Origin: Adiantum capillus-veneris
Taxonomy: Eukaryota > Streptophyta > Polypodiopsida > Polypodiales > Pteridaceae
Length of the DNA stretch: 64,000 nt
Direction: 5' to 3'
Assembly: GCA_014529385.2 (NCBI GenBank)
Contig: CM043949.1
Location: 109,893,977 to 109,957,976, forward strand
Made by a program: the position numbers and the translations under genes. The notes beneath the pieces are model-generated. The model made no database searches. It saw only the letters and a list, made by a program, of their open reading frames with translations, and was not told the origin of the DNA. Below, one piece after another: positions 41,871 to 55,049 of this stretch (position 1 is the first letter of the stretch; every line of letters begins with the position of its first letter).

Positions 41871-42327
41871 CTGTGAATTTTGTTAAGAATATAATGTACC
41901 CTTTTCTTTTAAAATCTATAAGTTTTTTTCAATTTTGAAAAAATAATGCCCTTCTGTATATATATTTCTGTAAGTTTCAAGAAATTTAAATACCCTTCTG
42001 TTGAACTCACGTGATAGGTTACATTTTTATTAGGTGACCCCTCCCTGGGACTATTTTCAAACACTCCCCAAAGAAGTCCAAACAAGACGGGTGATGTAAA
42101 CTACCCTTCATAATCAAAATAAGGGCAACACATTTGAGGCTACATCCACAAGGACACTAACAAATAGTGAGAAAAAGGAAAGGTTTGCTGGAAGCATTTC
42201 AATTATGAACACAAAGATCGAAGTGGGAACGATTGAGATGCAACCACGACTCCAACTCGAAAACACTTCGAGGTCCAATATCTTCATCCAATTCTCCATG
42301 CCTACGCTTTTGCATGGTTCAACACAT
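41871..42327. other. No gene recognised
   Basis: AT-rich sequence between the LINE 5' end and a dispersed duplication. The missing catalytic-Ser half of the subtilase would be expected here if the LINE had inserted cleanly, but I do not see it. Confidence 0.4.
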
Positions 42328-42790
42328 AGAACATAAAGTTAGATGCACTTTGCTTTAAGCTTAATCAATATCCTCTATCTTTTGCATTTGTCATGATTCG
42401 TGTTTTGTGTCTGACAGAGAGTACATATATTCATAACAATGGCCATTTTGATTGCACAAGCACGACTCCAATTTGACAACATTGCAAGGTCCGTTATCTA
42501 GATCTAATTTCCTGTGCTCATACGTTTGCTTGGCGCAACACATAAATGCTACGGGGCAGGGCACGACTTTTGTTTCTTATTATTTCTGGAGAGACCACAG
42601 TGCCAACTCTCCACCATACTTTTGTATGGCACTTCTACATGACGTGCACTGTATACTTCTTATTTTTAATCTGTTGTGCTTCATTGCAAGATGAAATGTT
42701 TAACTATTCACATTGCTTTTTTGAATCTTGACTCAAAGATCGACATGAAGCTTGCACAATCGAAAAGCACCTGTAAAGTATTGTAGGTAA
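42328..42790. repeat. Segmental repeat, copy 1 (about 460 bp)
   Basis: Begins AGAACATAAAGTTAG and includes TTTGCTTGGCGCAACACATAAA and TCTCCACCATACTTTTGTA. The same sequence recurs at 44961-45400 in direct orientation with scattered changes. Not protein-coding as far as I can see. Confidence 0.85.
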
Positions 42791-43122
42791 GTAAAGCACT
42801 TCATTTCTAATTGCCATACTATATATGTCCTCGTTTCTCCCATACTAGGTCTCAAATATGAGGTAGGCCCACCAAGCAAGACTAGTATATGAATGTAGAA
42901 GCCATCACGTGGCAGTAGATTTAAATTTATTAAAAAAAACATTGCTGTTGCAATGAAAAGCTATTAAAAAAAACTGCGCGTGAAAAGCTACCAAGTGAAT
43001 AAAATAAAAAAAGCAGTATGCGTTGCTTGATTGATCTCAGAGGCACTTCAATTTTCTCCATGAGCAGTTCGCAGGTTCCTGAAGCAACTCGGAGCTTTGT
43101 CCGCAGGTTTGTCTCTAGCCAC

Positions 43123-43879
<757 letters not shown>

Positions 43880-44332
43880 ATGCCTAGTTCTGATCAAGAT
43901 TCACACCAATTCTTTTGCATGCAGCTTGCCCGTGCAGCAGCAAGCTGGGCAGAACCAAAAAAGAGTACCGGAGACCTTTCAAACCCCGCTTATATTTCAC
44001 AGATCATCAAGCTTGAAGGCACTTTGGATGCTTGCCGACGTGATAAGCACTCTCAAAGATCAAATATTTTGTGCGATCAACCCATGGTAGAGGTCTGTTC
44101 TAGTGCTACTGAAACAGAAGATATCAGATTCAAATCGATGATCCGTTTGCCTAATCTGGAGTCGAATCACCAAAACTCATTGCCTTGGCAGTCTCGTTCA
44201 ACATATTATTTTGTTAATGCTATTAGACTATTGGCAATGCAGACGACAGAAGTTCCTATCCTAATCGAGCCTGAAGAAAATGTCAATGTTGTTGTCATTG
44301 AATCCTACAGAAATGTTGAAGGAGTTTTGTAG
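43880..44332 (+). CDS. Hypothetical ORF, 150 codons
   Basis: The frame runs from ATG 43880 to TAG 44330-44332. Composition is protein-like (mixed, no simple repeat) with ARAAASWAEPKKSTGDLSN near the start and VPILIEPEENVNVVVIESY near the end, but I recognise no domain. It sits in a zone of decayed PPR-like sequence, so it may be a chance frame or part of a pseudogene. Confidence 0.25.
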   Translation: MPSSDQDSHQFFCMQLARAAASWAEPKKSTGDLSNPAYISQIIKLEGTLDACRRDKHSQRSNILCDQPMVEVCSSATETEDIRFKSMIRLPNLESNHQNSLPWQSRSTYYFVNAIRLLAMQTTEVPILIEPEENVNVVVIESYRNVEGVL

Positions 44333-44358
44333 CATTCATGCATTCTTCTACTGCGCTT

Positions 44359-44706
44359 CTATTGAAAGATCACAACTCCCCCTTCACTGTTGTATGTCAA
44401 GGTGATGCCCATGCAGCGAGAAGGGTAGTGGACAAAGGAGACTGTCATGTTGTTCTTGTCTATGGATGAGAAGACCATCACCTTGTAAGACAAGGGACAT
44501 GTGTGGAGGCATACATGATGATGTCCCCTTGCTCCATCACCACTGCAAATTTGCCATAGGAGACCTTGCTGAAGGAACGCTGCGGTTCTCTTGAAGGATG
44601 TATTTGTTCTCCAACCAAAAACCAACCAAGCACACTGCTGGTCCCAGAGTACGAGGAGGTCACCTTCTACCACCCTAACACACATACATGGAAAAATTAA
44701 ACACAA
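44359..44706 (-). pseudogene. Possible bulb-type lectin (B_lectin) fragment
   Basis: Reading the reverse strand in two frames, SYGKFAVVMEQGDIIMYAST and later MGITLTYNSEGGVVIF resemble the repeated (F/L)xxQxDGNLVxY units of bulb-type lectin domains in plant receptor kinases. The key QxDxNxVxY residues are only partly met, and the frame changes in the middle. Weak assignment. Confidence 0.3.
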
Positions 44707-44793
44707 GGAGATTTCTAGTCAGGGGCTCGAGGGAAAGGCCTTGTTAATCTTCACAGTGCTTTGGCCATATGTCAAATCCCCTTGAAGGCATAT

Positions 44794-44898
44794 GGCACTG
44801 CCTTGGTTGACATGTATGTCTAAAATATCATCTCTTGAAATGCATTGATTGCGGGATATGCCCAACAAGGACTAGGCCATGAAGCTCTGGTCCATTGG
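44794..44898 (+). pseudogene. PPR repeat fragment
   Basis: One frame reads GTALVDMYV, stop, NIIS, stop, NALIAGYAQQGLGHEAL, a PPR unit (the second stop replaces the Trp expected in SWNALI). About one repeat long. Confidence 0.6.
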
Positions 44899-44960
44899 TT
44901 TTAGGATGCAAAGCGAGGGAACTTCTTGCACTACGTAGGAGTCCAATACGTCTATGATGT

Positions 44961-45400
44961 AGAACATAAAGTTAGGTCTGCTTCTCTTCAAGTTTAATCT
45001 ATATCTTGCATCTTTCTATTTGTCTTAGCATGTGTTTTGTGTTTGATAGGGAGGACATATATTTACAACAGTGGACGTTTCAATTGCACAAGCATGACAT
45101 TTCAATTGCACAAGCATGACTTCAACTCGACAACACTACATGACTATGTGTTTGCTTGGCGCAACACATAAACACTATGGGGTAGGGGATGGCTTCCGTT
45201 TCTTATAATTTTTGGAGAGACCATAGTGCCAGCTCTCCACCATACTTTTGTACGGTACCTCTGCATGACGTGCACTATATACTTTGCAGTTTTAGTCTGT
45301 GATGTTTCATTGCAAGACGATATGTTTAACTATTCACATTGATTTTTGTAGCTTGACTCAAACATTGTCTGCCAGCTTGCACAATCGGATGACATTTGTA
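44961..45400. repeat. Segmental repeat, copy 2
   Basis: Direct repeat of 42328-42790. Contains an internal short tandem duplication (TTTCAATTGCACAAGCATGA twice, about 45087-45120). Confidence 0.85.
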
Positions 45401-48400
45401 CACTATTATCAGGTCAATAGTGTAGTTCATGTTTTATAGTATGTTAATTGACTTTGCTTGATTGAGAATAAGATGGGTGTCTCAAAGATGGTTCCACTTT
45501 TAGAGACTAAATGGTCGATATTACTAGGTTGAATGGTGCAATCTGCAAATAACTACCAAGGTAGGTTACCTTTCAACCCTTTTTCTCAATTCAATTACCC
45601 TCTTTAGTAGCTCTTTGTCGTATATGGAGCACTCTGGGACACAACTAGCTTCTTCCCAATGCTCATCAAGTCCCAAGCTGAGCTATTATTGGTGCCTATC
45701 AATAGGTTCTACTCATTTTCTCGTGTCACCACAACAAAACCCAAGGCGACAACAATCACAACCAACTAACCAAGTCACCAACTGCGCTCCATAATCTGTC
45801 AGATTATGTACAACAAAGGCCCACCAAGCAAGAACAGTTGGCTTTGATTTTTCTATATATAGAGGATGTTTCATAGCCTGTCCACACTACCCCAGAGTCT
45901 ACCACTATTTACAATTTTCTCCAAGTGGATTTTCTCGTGCTCCCACTCTGAGCCTTAGTGACAATAGGATTTGACGCTCGTCTTCCCTTGCTGAAAGGTT
46001 GTGCACATTACTTCAAAGTGCTTTGCCAAGTCAATCTTTCTTTAATGCAGACGAGGACACCAGCCTCATTATGCACACATGATGCCTGGAAAAACAAAGA
46101 CCTTTTTAATTGGCAACGTACTTTCGTCCGCCAACCAGATCTCTAGCCTAGCCGAGACACTGCCCTGGTTGTGATAGACACGCCGCCTTGGAGATCTTTG
46201 CGCAAATACATTACACCTCTGGACTCTTCAAACATGCAACATTGCATAGCAAGAATTTCAGCCTCATTGTGCATATCACTAGGATGTACCTGTACATGAA
46301 AAGCGGAAATATCCTAGGACGTACCTATACATGAAAAGTTACCATATGCCTCAACCAATCTTTCAAAGTCTTCTTGAAGTTGTTGTAACTTTCCTTCCAT
46401 CTACCAAAACAGAAAATTTTGTCCATGCTCTAATAGACCCCGAACAGGCTTTGAGTTTTACATTTCTTAGGGTAGCAACACCGATTCCACCACTCACATT
46501 AGTGATACTGTTGGAGTTGGAGAATCGATTGTACGCAAATATTGCAACTTCATGGTGGATATCCTAGCCACATGATTTCATTCACAGAATATCTCTATGT
46601 CATTCGGCAAATGACTTGATGGATTTATAGGTGACTTTTAGGCCATCACAATGCTGCCAAATGTTTGCGAGGCTATAGATGGCATTGACATAAGGCTAGG
46701 TAGGAGACCTAGGCAGCAAAACACTCCTGCACAATTTTGGTGTAGACATCATTTTCACTCCATTTTGTTGCAAGTGGTGTGCAACACAAGGAACAAGCTA
46801 TGAGATTTATATGTAAGCGTGCCTGGAGGGACTAATGACGCTACACACTGGAAGAGCTCTTCACTATATAGAGTGCATGTGATCCCGACAAGTTCTATCT
46901 AATCTACTGGTTATGTTGGAGCATATGCAATCCAACCATACCTTCTCGCAAACAAAGGTTATAGTTCTTTGGCAATGACGATCACTCCGTTTGTGCAAGT
47001 CAATGTTCCTAGTCTTAGAATGGCAAAGGCTAATTATGCAGCACCCTAGAAGCCACTTAGAGGTGTTCTAGGGTAGTCTATGGCCAATTTTATGGAAAAT
47101 GGTAACAAACAACACACATTTTTGGGACAGTCTAGGTTAGAAAATCCTTGTCAAACACAATGTTAGAGCCAAAGTCAATAGCCCAAAAAAATTCCAAGTT
47201 TTTTTAGCTCATACGCTATCTTTGGGAATATCAAACGTTCAAAAACCAAATTAGCATCTTCTATAATAATTCTAGAAAATTGCTTGGTTAACAGGACATA
47301 AAAGTGTCCAAGGACATAAAAGTGTCATGTTAGCAATCTAGTGTTAAGAGAGCCTCCCAATAGGTGATCTCTTGTTGCAAACCCAAGAAAATTTAGTCTA
47401 ACTACTTTCTTGGGATGTTAGGAATCATTCTCTCATGTTCATGGCCATATATAATTATTTTGAAATCCATTTGTGAATAAGATTCCAACTTGAGAAGAGT
47501 TAATGCTTAGTTATAGTGCTGATTATGTCTGTAAGAGTGGTATTTTTAGGGATATGACCCAACGAATACACAATCACTCCATCTTGGTGGAGGGTCACAG
47601 TTTGATCCCATCATAGTTGTACTTTCAAGGAAAGAAATCCGTAATGCACCAAGGGATAGTGAAAAAATTCAACTTTCCAAGTTGATTCCAATCACTAGCC
47701 CTCTCACTCATATTGCAAAGTGTTTACAATTACCTCCACACACAAGTACATCTTGTACTTGTAGGATGTTCTTTGTTCGGACATACTTATCTGAGACATA
47801 TTCCATACGTGGAGAATATGAGTCTTTGGGAATGACAGTGGTGCCGTTCTTTGAATTATGTGTCACGACAAAGTCCCTAGGTGCTGGTCAAATCCGTTTA
47901 CTATACCATTTTCAGCACATTGTATCATGAACAATTTCAATGGCCAAAAATTGTCGGATACTTAGTAAGACTTGTTAAGGATACAAGTATTGTTAAACAA
48001 ATTTAACTGATGATTGTTAGGTAGCAAAATGAACTAGTTCAATTGGTACCTAGATGTGAGGGAATTTCACATTCTATTATGTTCCAAATATATTGGCACG
48101 ATTTTCACGTAAAAAGTACTTCAGTTTTTTTGGGTGAGCCATGAGCGTAACATTAGCCACAAGCATTGGCAAATACGGTTATGGATATGTAGGTTTGGAT
48201 TTTTTTTTGCTAAATGCATGCACACTAGGTGTTATGGATCTTAGTGTTTAGCAAAGGAGGATTTGGAGTGGCATGCACATTCATCACACTAGTAGCTTCC
48301 AAAGCATTTCTCACTCCATGTGCACTACCTCCATGAGATTACTTGTAGATCTATCAATCACCAATAGAGGTCATGGCTCGGTTTAAGTGCTTGTAGATTA

Positions 48401-49157
48401 CCTCAATAAAGTTAACCAAGATGGTTGTTTCGAACATTGTTGACTAATCAGCATTGTTATAACAAATTTTGATCCTTGTTTACCAGTTATTTTGGAGGAT
48501 TGTCTGTAAATGGTGGGGAAATACCTCAGTGTTGCCAGTCATCTATAGAGGATAAACAGATTACAAGGGTTAATCTTGTGTTCTTAGTTATCCAAAGAGG
48601 ATAGGTAATTGACAAGTGTTAAACTTATGCTAAAGGATATGCTAAGTGCATACATTAGCACCACACAATCTAATTAGAAATATTATCTCTCTACTTGGAG
48701 TTTTCTTATCATGAGGCAAATCATGCTTAAATCAAGCTCTCAACCTTCAACACCGGTTATGGTGGGGTTGTTTACTGATGAAGAATAATATTAAGTCAAG
48801 AATTAATACTTTGTTGATGAGTTACGCCAGTCAGTTACTTTAATGAAAAGTGAAAAGAGGTATTCTTTTTAGATACATCTTACTTGTAATAACTCGTTTA
48901 GCATACTCGAGTGAGTTCTAAATGGAGTTTGCACGTTATGTTAGTTATGAGCCAGTTACAAGACGGTGGTAAAGGGACAACAATGTGGAAATCAAGATGC
49001 TCTTCTTAATTTCATTGAACCTCCTACTAAACGGTGCTCCAGTCCAAAGGACAGCTGGATCCATGAGGGATGCCACTACCGAAAACATTGGTGTTCTTTA
49101 TGACGTTATCACCATTTTTGTTTTCGAGGACAAAAAAGCTTATCCAAGGGGGGATTA
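45401..49157. other. Long stretch without recognisable genes
   Basis: Open frames here are below about 85 codons and show no domain I know. AT-rich, probably ancient transposon decay. The end (48900-49150) leads into an LTR-like junction and may be the 3' remnant of a retroelement. Confidence 0.4.
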
Positions 49158-49381
49158 ATGTAAGGGCAAGGGTAACCCAGGGGGTCATGGAACTAGGCCA
49201 AGGGTGTGGACGGCTTAGATGTGGACTGGGGATCCAACCAAGCTAGGGCTAAGAGCCACATAGCCTATATATAGGGAGGTGGATCTCCTAAGCTACTCCC
49301 GTGGGTTTCTACAGAGTCCCCCGTTGAAAGTAACCTCTTAGACCCTTAGGGGTAGTGATTTTCTCCTTTTTTTTTTTTTTG
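49158..49381 (+). repeat. LTR-like end with polypurine tract and TATA box
   Basis: A purine run CCAAGGGGGGATTA (49144-49157) is followed by ATGTAAGGGCAAGGG, and a TATATATAG box lies at about 49266. This is how a 3' LTR begins after its polypurine tract. No second LTR was found in the window, so this is at most a fragment. The segment ends in a T-run (about 49368-49381). Confidence 0.4.
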
Positions 49382-49417
49382 AGCTTCACGACAGGATTAT
49401 CCGATAGACAGTTCAAT

Positions 49418-49678
49418 CTATGAGGGCAACCAATTGGCTTGATGAAAGTAGCAATAGTGGTCCACTCGAGATGTCGTACTGGTATATTGCAAATTGGTGT
49501 ATGTGAACCTCGACATTTTGCTCCATAGACCTAACTCCCACATGTCCACCAATGCCCATTTCTTACAAAATATTAGCCATTTGGATCTTTCAAATTCAGC
49601 TAGCATGTTTGATACCCCCGTTATGTCCCTTCTCTTCTCCACCATATTGAAGTTACCCACCAAGAGCCTGGGTTGCAT
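49418..49678 (-). pseudogene. LINE endonuclease fragment
   Basis: 86 codons: RLLVGNFNMVEKRRDITG matches the GDFNMV motif of plant L1-type EEP nucleases (Asp replaced by Asn), followed by LVDMWELG and FTYTNLQYTSTTSRVDHY, the S-R-x-D motif. It is a different LINE from the one at 29-42 kb. Its upstream part is cut at about 49680, where the candidate hAT-type element starts. Confidence 0.7.
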
Positions 49679-49960
49679 TTATACGGTCATATAATGAAAA
49701 TTATACGTATTTTTTGGATTATATAGTGTTTTTTGAATAATACATTGTAAAACATATAATCAAATAAAATCTTCGATTGAAGGTTTCTTCGATCGAAGGT
49801 TTTTTCGATTGAAGAAACCTTCGATCGAAGAACCGTTTAATATATACGTCTCTTTGATCGAAGGAGCGTACTGTAACTTTTAGTTTGATAGAGATAGAGG
49901 TGATAGATCAAGCATGTATAAGCATTTTTCAATTTTATTTTTAACTTTTTTTTTGCAAAT

Positions 49961-50866
49961 TTGTGTTGTGCTAGAGGTTCACCTTGCACACAAAATTAGT
50001 GTGCAGGTGTGTAGGCCTATTTTGAGGTTGTGTCGACATAATTACACTCTTGGAATAGATAGGACATTACAGCTTTGTCTCATGGTTGTGTAGACCAATT
50101 GGTCACACTCCAGAGAGAGCCATAGGGAGTGTAGAATCCCACTCGTGTTGTGTAGAGGTTCCTTTCTCGCACTTCAGAGATGGGATAGAGGTTTGTCACT
50201 TCGTGTTGTGTATGAGAATACTCACACTTCAGAAGTTGGAAAAATAAACAAACATATTTAGAACCTTGCTATCCAATATAGTTTACTTTACATGCTAGAC
50301 ACATAGCTCAACTATAGTATAAATAAAGTATACATATTTCCACATTTGAAGAGTGAAGAGTTAAGTTTAACTTTAATTTTCTCTTCATTTACAAATGTAT
50401 CAATGTTTATATTTTGTTTGCACTATTGTTTATGCTTTCGTTTTACGTCTCCAACTCACCTAAGCAATAGTACCAGATAGTGAGTGCTAAGTTGAATCTT
50501 TGCTTCTCTTTTCATCACTGTCTGGTACTTGCAATAGGTGAATAAAGATGTACTCTCTACGTGTGTTTTGTGACTATGACAAATAGCCTTTTTCAAGATG
50601 TGATGATTAATGGTTCGACTGTTGCCTTGTGTTAGAGATTTTCTCACACTTGAACAATGAAAAATTTGATTATTTAGTTTTTCAATCAATTTAATAATAG
50701 TGACCACTCTTGTGTTAGACCTATTAGCTCACACAATTGGGCTATTAGTACGTATCGTACACTTTTTGTAGTCTAATAGACTACTTTTGTGTGACATAAA
50801 CTTCCAGTGACCTGTGTTTAGTAGTGTCCACACTTGTGTTAGAGTTTTTAACTCACACAATTAGAC
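49961..50866 (-). repeat. Left subterminal repeat array
   Basis: About eight units of the form TTGTGTTAGAG, 6-10 variable bases, CTCACACTT. Clear ones start at 49961, 50024, 50083, 50143, 50202, 50624, 50708 and 50833. They are the reverse complement of the units at 57746-58378. Spacing is 60-125 bp except for one gap of about 400 bp. Non-coding. Confidence 0.8.
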
Positions 50867-51513
50867 TACTTTTTCATAATGTTAACATTTAGGCATCTGT
50901 TTTCTAAATTGAATGTACATTTATTTAATAATTGATAACAAAATCTTATTCCAAAATCATATTCATTGAAAATTGTATATATTTCTTTTGTTGGAACAAA
51001 TCATTCACATTAAATCTTTCTAAGTCTTGATATTAAACATTTTCATATTTCAGCATGTTTGAAATTTGAATTATTCTCTTGGTGTTAATATATCATTGTT
51101 TATTTTTAAAGCCATGCTAGAGACGAAGCTATCACGAGCACATTGAAAAACCGTCACTGAAGCTATTGTTCGCTACCTGCACGGTGTGGAAGAGCAGTAG
51201 TTGCATCGATGTTTTGAAACTGCAAAGCCTTCTAGCTTCAATGATTTTGTCAACACATTGACAAAACATTGCTTTTGAAGTGCTTACAACAATCATTCCC
51301 CACAATATCATTTGATATTGCAATTTTCAGTGGCGGTCAATTACGAGGGTTTGTCAAGCAAGTTTTGGACCAATTCTTGGTTGCTTTTGATGCTCTCTAA
51401 AACCCTAAAGTCTTCTCTCTCCCTTTAGTATGCAAAAGAATGCAATTGGTTCATCAATTGCATGCAGAAATGAAAAGAAAAGTAAATAAGAAGGCCCTAG
51501 CAAAAAATCGAGA

Positions 51514-52137
51514 GTGCCTAATCCTACCGAGCTAGCCACTGAGATAGAAGTGGCAACTCCCGCTCAGCCGGTCAATGTAGAAGCAGTAGCCCAAGGCGAT
51601 GATCCACTAGTATTGCACCTTCTACAAGATCGACATGTTTTCCACTTGCAAACTCCCCAACTCAGAGAAGGGAGATGGGCATATGTCAAGCAAGTTTGTG
51701 TACTGCATCGTGCCTTCTTAGAACTTGTGTATGCAGCTAAAGTATTCAAGATCCAGCCACACGGTCCAACTACTGCACAACAATCCATGGAAAAAGCCAC
51801 CATTTTAAATATCCAACACTGAGGTATAATCCTGCTACTTGGCATCATGCATCACTCCCCACAACCAATGCTTATCTTTAGATGTTGGAACGGTGGCCAT
51901 GTGGAGCAATAGATACAAACATGTCACTTGCTTGCCATCAAAGAGTTTTTGCAAATAGCTGTTAGTATAGAGCGATTCCAAGACAATATCTTGCACATTG
52001 TCAATGCTCTACTGCAAACATTGAAGCTCTTGCATCACCATGATTTTTTGCGCAACGACCTTCATCCTCGCAACATTATGTTGCATTTTGCTGTTTATTG
52101 CGGCATTATAGATTGGGGCACTTCTAGCTTATTCTCA
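51514..52137 (+). pseudogene. Protein-kinase-like pseudogene, N-lobe to DWG, interrupted by gypsy copy C
   Basis: Frames at 51514-51822 and 51928-52137 are the same gene. An N-terminal region (RWAYVKQVCVLHRAFLELVY) leads into an N-lobe helix C-like stretch (QQSMEKATILNIQH), a hinge-like PQPMLIFRCWNGG, a catalytic loop LRNDLHPRNIML and IIDWGTSSLF, at which point the gypsy LTR begins. The catalytic Asp, Asn and DWG Asp are kept. Stops near 51822 and 51910 probably replace Arg and Trp. The catalytic loop strongly recalls the kinase at 701-1456 (DLHPxNxML then IIDWG), and both sit beside a convergent hAT gene. The C-lobe half is absent beyond the insertion. Confidence 0.65.
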
Positions 52138-52457
52138 TGTCATAAAAACTAATATCTACTTCTCCCAAATGATTTTTTCATGTTAAACTGATAATTTAAT
52201 ATGGGGAAGTACTAGGGGAGTAAAAGCTAGAATATTGGTAAGGCTGCCAGACTGGTCTCTGCAGGGATCCCAGGAGGAAAAATAGGGATCCAAAGGGGGG
52301 ACACTCTGCATAAAAGAAATGTGCTTCAATGGGGCTTAAAAGACATAATAGTCCAAAGGCCAACATAGGGAAAAATTGGATGGTCATGGAAATACTAAAA
52401 AGTCTTCCCACATCCCTAGGAAGGAAGGGCGAGCCCTTTTAGAAGGGGATGAGAGAG

Positions 52458-52515
<58 letters not shown>

Positions 52516-53590
52516 CAAAACTCCCCCTTTACACAAAGGGAATACTGGACACATCTCAGGCTCCTAGGCCAGTTGCCCCCAATCTCCCCTCAAATCCTAT
52601 TGATGGCCATAGAGGTGGACCAATGAGAATTAGGCTAGAGTAAAGTTAGTCTAAGCAATTAAAAAAATGCTTGATAAAAGAAGCAATAGAAATTAAGCTC
52701 CCTAGAAGACTAAGAGGTCCAATGAGATTTTAATTGAATTTCTTAATTACCTAAAGCTCTCACAAAAGGGGAAAGGGGGACACTTGTCAAAAGGCTATCA
52801 ATCATGCTTCTAATTTGTGATTGGCTAAGCTTTACAGGAGCCAATGGGAGTCCATCATGAGCAATTAGCAAGAGGGGTCGACCAAGAAGAGAGAGAGGGC
52901 TGCATTTTACTCTAACACATTGCCACACACATAGAGAACTCATGTGCAAGAAGAACTCCATCTCCTTATCCAAGCATTGAGAAGTAGAGGCCTACACCAA
53001 CAACTCTTGGCTATGAAATGCAGATCCAACCAAGAGCCAAGCTTCAATGGCATGCTCATCTCCTCTACCATACTAAGCTAAGCTATGCTATTAGAGTGAT
53101 TATGTGAGGAGAATACTTGTTTCTCGTAAGATACATCTTCTTCCTCTCAATCTATCCTCATTCCCTGCTAGCTCTCACCATTTTTGAAGGTGTGTGAGGT
53201 CTTGGGAATGAGGCTAGGGACACTAGGTGTGTTTTTCAAGCATAATTTGGTTCATGAAGCTTCCATCTTCATTGTACCAACTAGTTTTGTCAAGGAACAC
53301 AAAGATTGTATTGTACAAAAGTCTCCTTTGATGGGAGAAGCTATAATACAAAGCCTTTATGGAGGGGAACCAGCTCCATGTAAATATGGTCCTCAACTAT
53401 TGTCAGTTGTTCTATTTCTCTCTCTTTTCAAGTATTGTCAATGCCAAATTAGCTAGGTGTAAATTGCTATGTTGCTTTCTCAAATTAAGTACTCTCTCTC
53501 TATGCTCATTAGGAACTTGTTCATAATGAAATGCTCACTATGTTATCAATTTCCACTACACACAAGTGACTAGTGCATTAAAATGTTACA
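52138..53590 (+). repeat. 5' LTR of gypsy copy C
   Basis: 1453 bp, TGTCATAAAAACT...ATGTTACA, with the longest CA microsatellite of the group (about 52459-52513). Confidence 0.9.
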
Positions 53591-53978
53591 TTGGTATCAG
53601 AGCTATTGGTTTCTTTTTTCTTGCTCAAGAAGAGAGGTCCTCAAGCTTGCTACAAATGGTTGGTGTTGTTAATTGCAAAAGAGTAAGTTGAATAGGGATT
53701 TTTTTATCCTTGAAGCACTCCTGCTTTATGCAGTTGACGGGGATACCGTCGAGAGTTATGGTCTTAATAATGGAGTCCTATGGGGCTTGCCTATGGCTTA
53801 ACCATTATTGAGCTATTAGAAGCTTGATAGGAACCGGTGTTGTCTTGGCTCTATTGAACCCTCTCTTCTATTCCTTGCAATTAATAATATTCGAGCCATG
53901 GGTATAGATGCTTGAGTGCTTATCTTTGAAGGTAAAGAGGAGTAGAAACTAGGGCTTGAAACACCTGAAATTTGCTAG

Positions 53979-54830
53979 TATGGCTGAGAAGGGAAAAGAG
54001 ATTGAAATGAATGTTGATAGCTTTGATTTTGCTAATGAAAGAGCAACTGATGATGCCCCTATGCTTGTAACTATCTTGTTTCTAGGCTTCAACATGCCCT
54101 GGGCAACCCATCTGTCCAAGGTGAAGTGCTACATCAATTGCGCACCCATGATATTCTCCAAACTCCCCACCAAGAAGAGAGAGTACCTAGGAAAGCTCTT
54201 GGTGAGACTTCCAAAAGAGGAATCTCTCTGATAAGGGAAGAAGAGGAGGATTTGTATGAAGGGCTCAAAAACTTGCTACTCGATGAGGCATCTCCCTCCA
54301 AAGGAGAACCCAAGTTTCAACAGTAGAGCCCTCACCAAAAGAATGAGAAAGAAGTGAATCTCCTGCCACCTTAGCAGAGATGGCTCCACGAAGACTGCAG
54401 GCAAAACACCCTCCAACACCCCCTAAACGGAGAAGACCATCGCATACTTCTCTACGCCATAATTCAAAGAGGGAAGAGAGAAAACAAGAGAAGAAAAAGG
54501 CGAGAAAGAGGTCACCCTCTTCTTCATCTTCCTCTTCCTCTTCTGAAGAAAGTGATGGTGCAGACAAGGAGGAACAAGGAAGAAAAAGGCGAGAAAGAGC
54601 TCCCCTCTTCTCTATCCTCCTCATACTCTTCGTCTTCTGAAGAAAGTGATGGTGTTGCTCTTAAACCACCTAAAAGAAGAGGCCATAGGAAGTCTCTTTC
54701 CTCACCTACTATGGCACTTTTGGTGCTACGGACAAAGTTTTGGCCTTTAAACAACAATTTGATGCAACATTTGAAGATGAGGGCTCCACGGAGTCCTCTA
54801 AGTTACATCATGTAGCCATGCATTTTTAAA
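53979..54830 (+). pseudogene. Gypsy copy C: degenerate gag
   Basis: ATG near 53979 (MAEKGKEIEMNVDSFDFANE) parallels copy B. A 1-bp loss near 54070 shifts the frame, and further pieces appear at 54126 and 54380. The Ser-rich basic linker is present twice (54480-54655), as in copy A. Capsid sequence follows with stops. Confidence 0.85.
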
Positions 54831-55049
54831 ATTCCGCCAAGCAATGGTGGTCTAGCCTATGAGCAAATGATGAAGCTCCATGAACATGGAAATCTTTAAT
54901 AGCCTCCATCATGGAGCAGTTTTTGGCAACCGATGCCAAAGACAAAGTACTTAGTGAATGGTGAAGCTTAAATCTCTCTCCTTACGAATCTATCCACAAA
55001 TATGTAGACAAGTTTTGGGATTTACATCTCAGCAATTGTCTTAAAAAAG

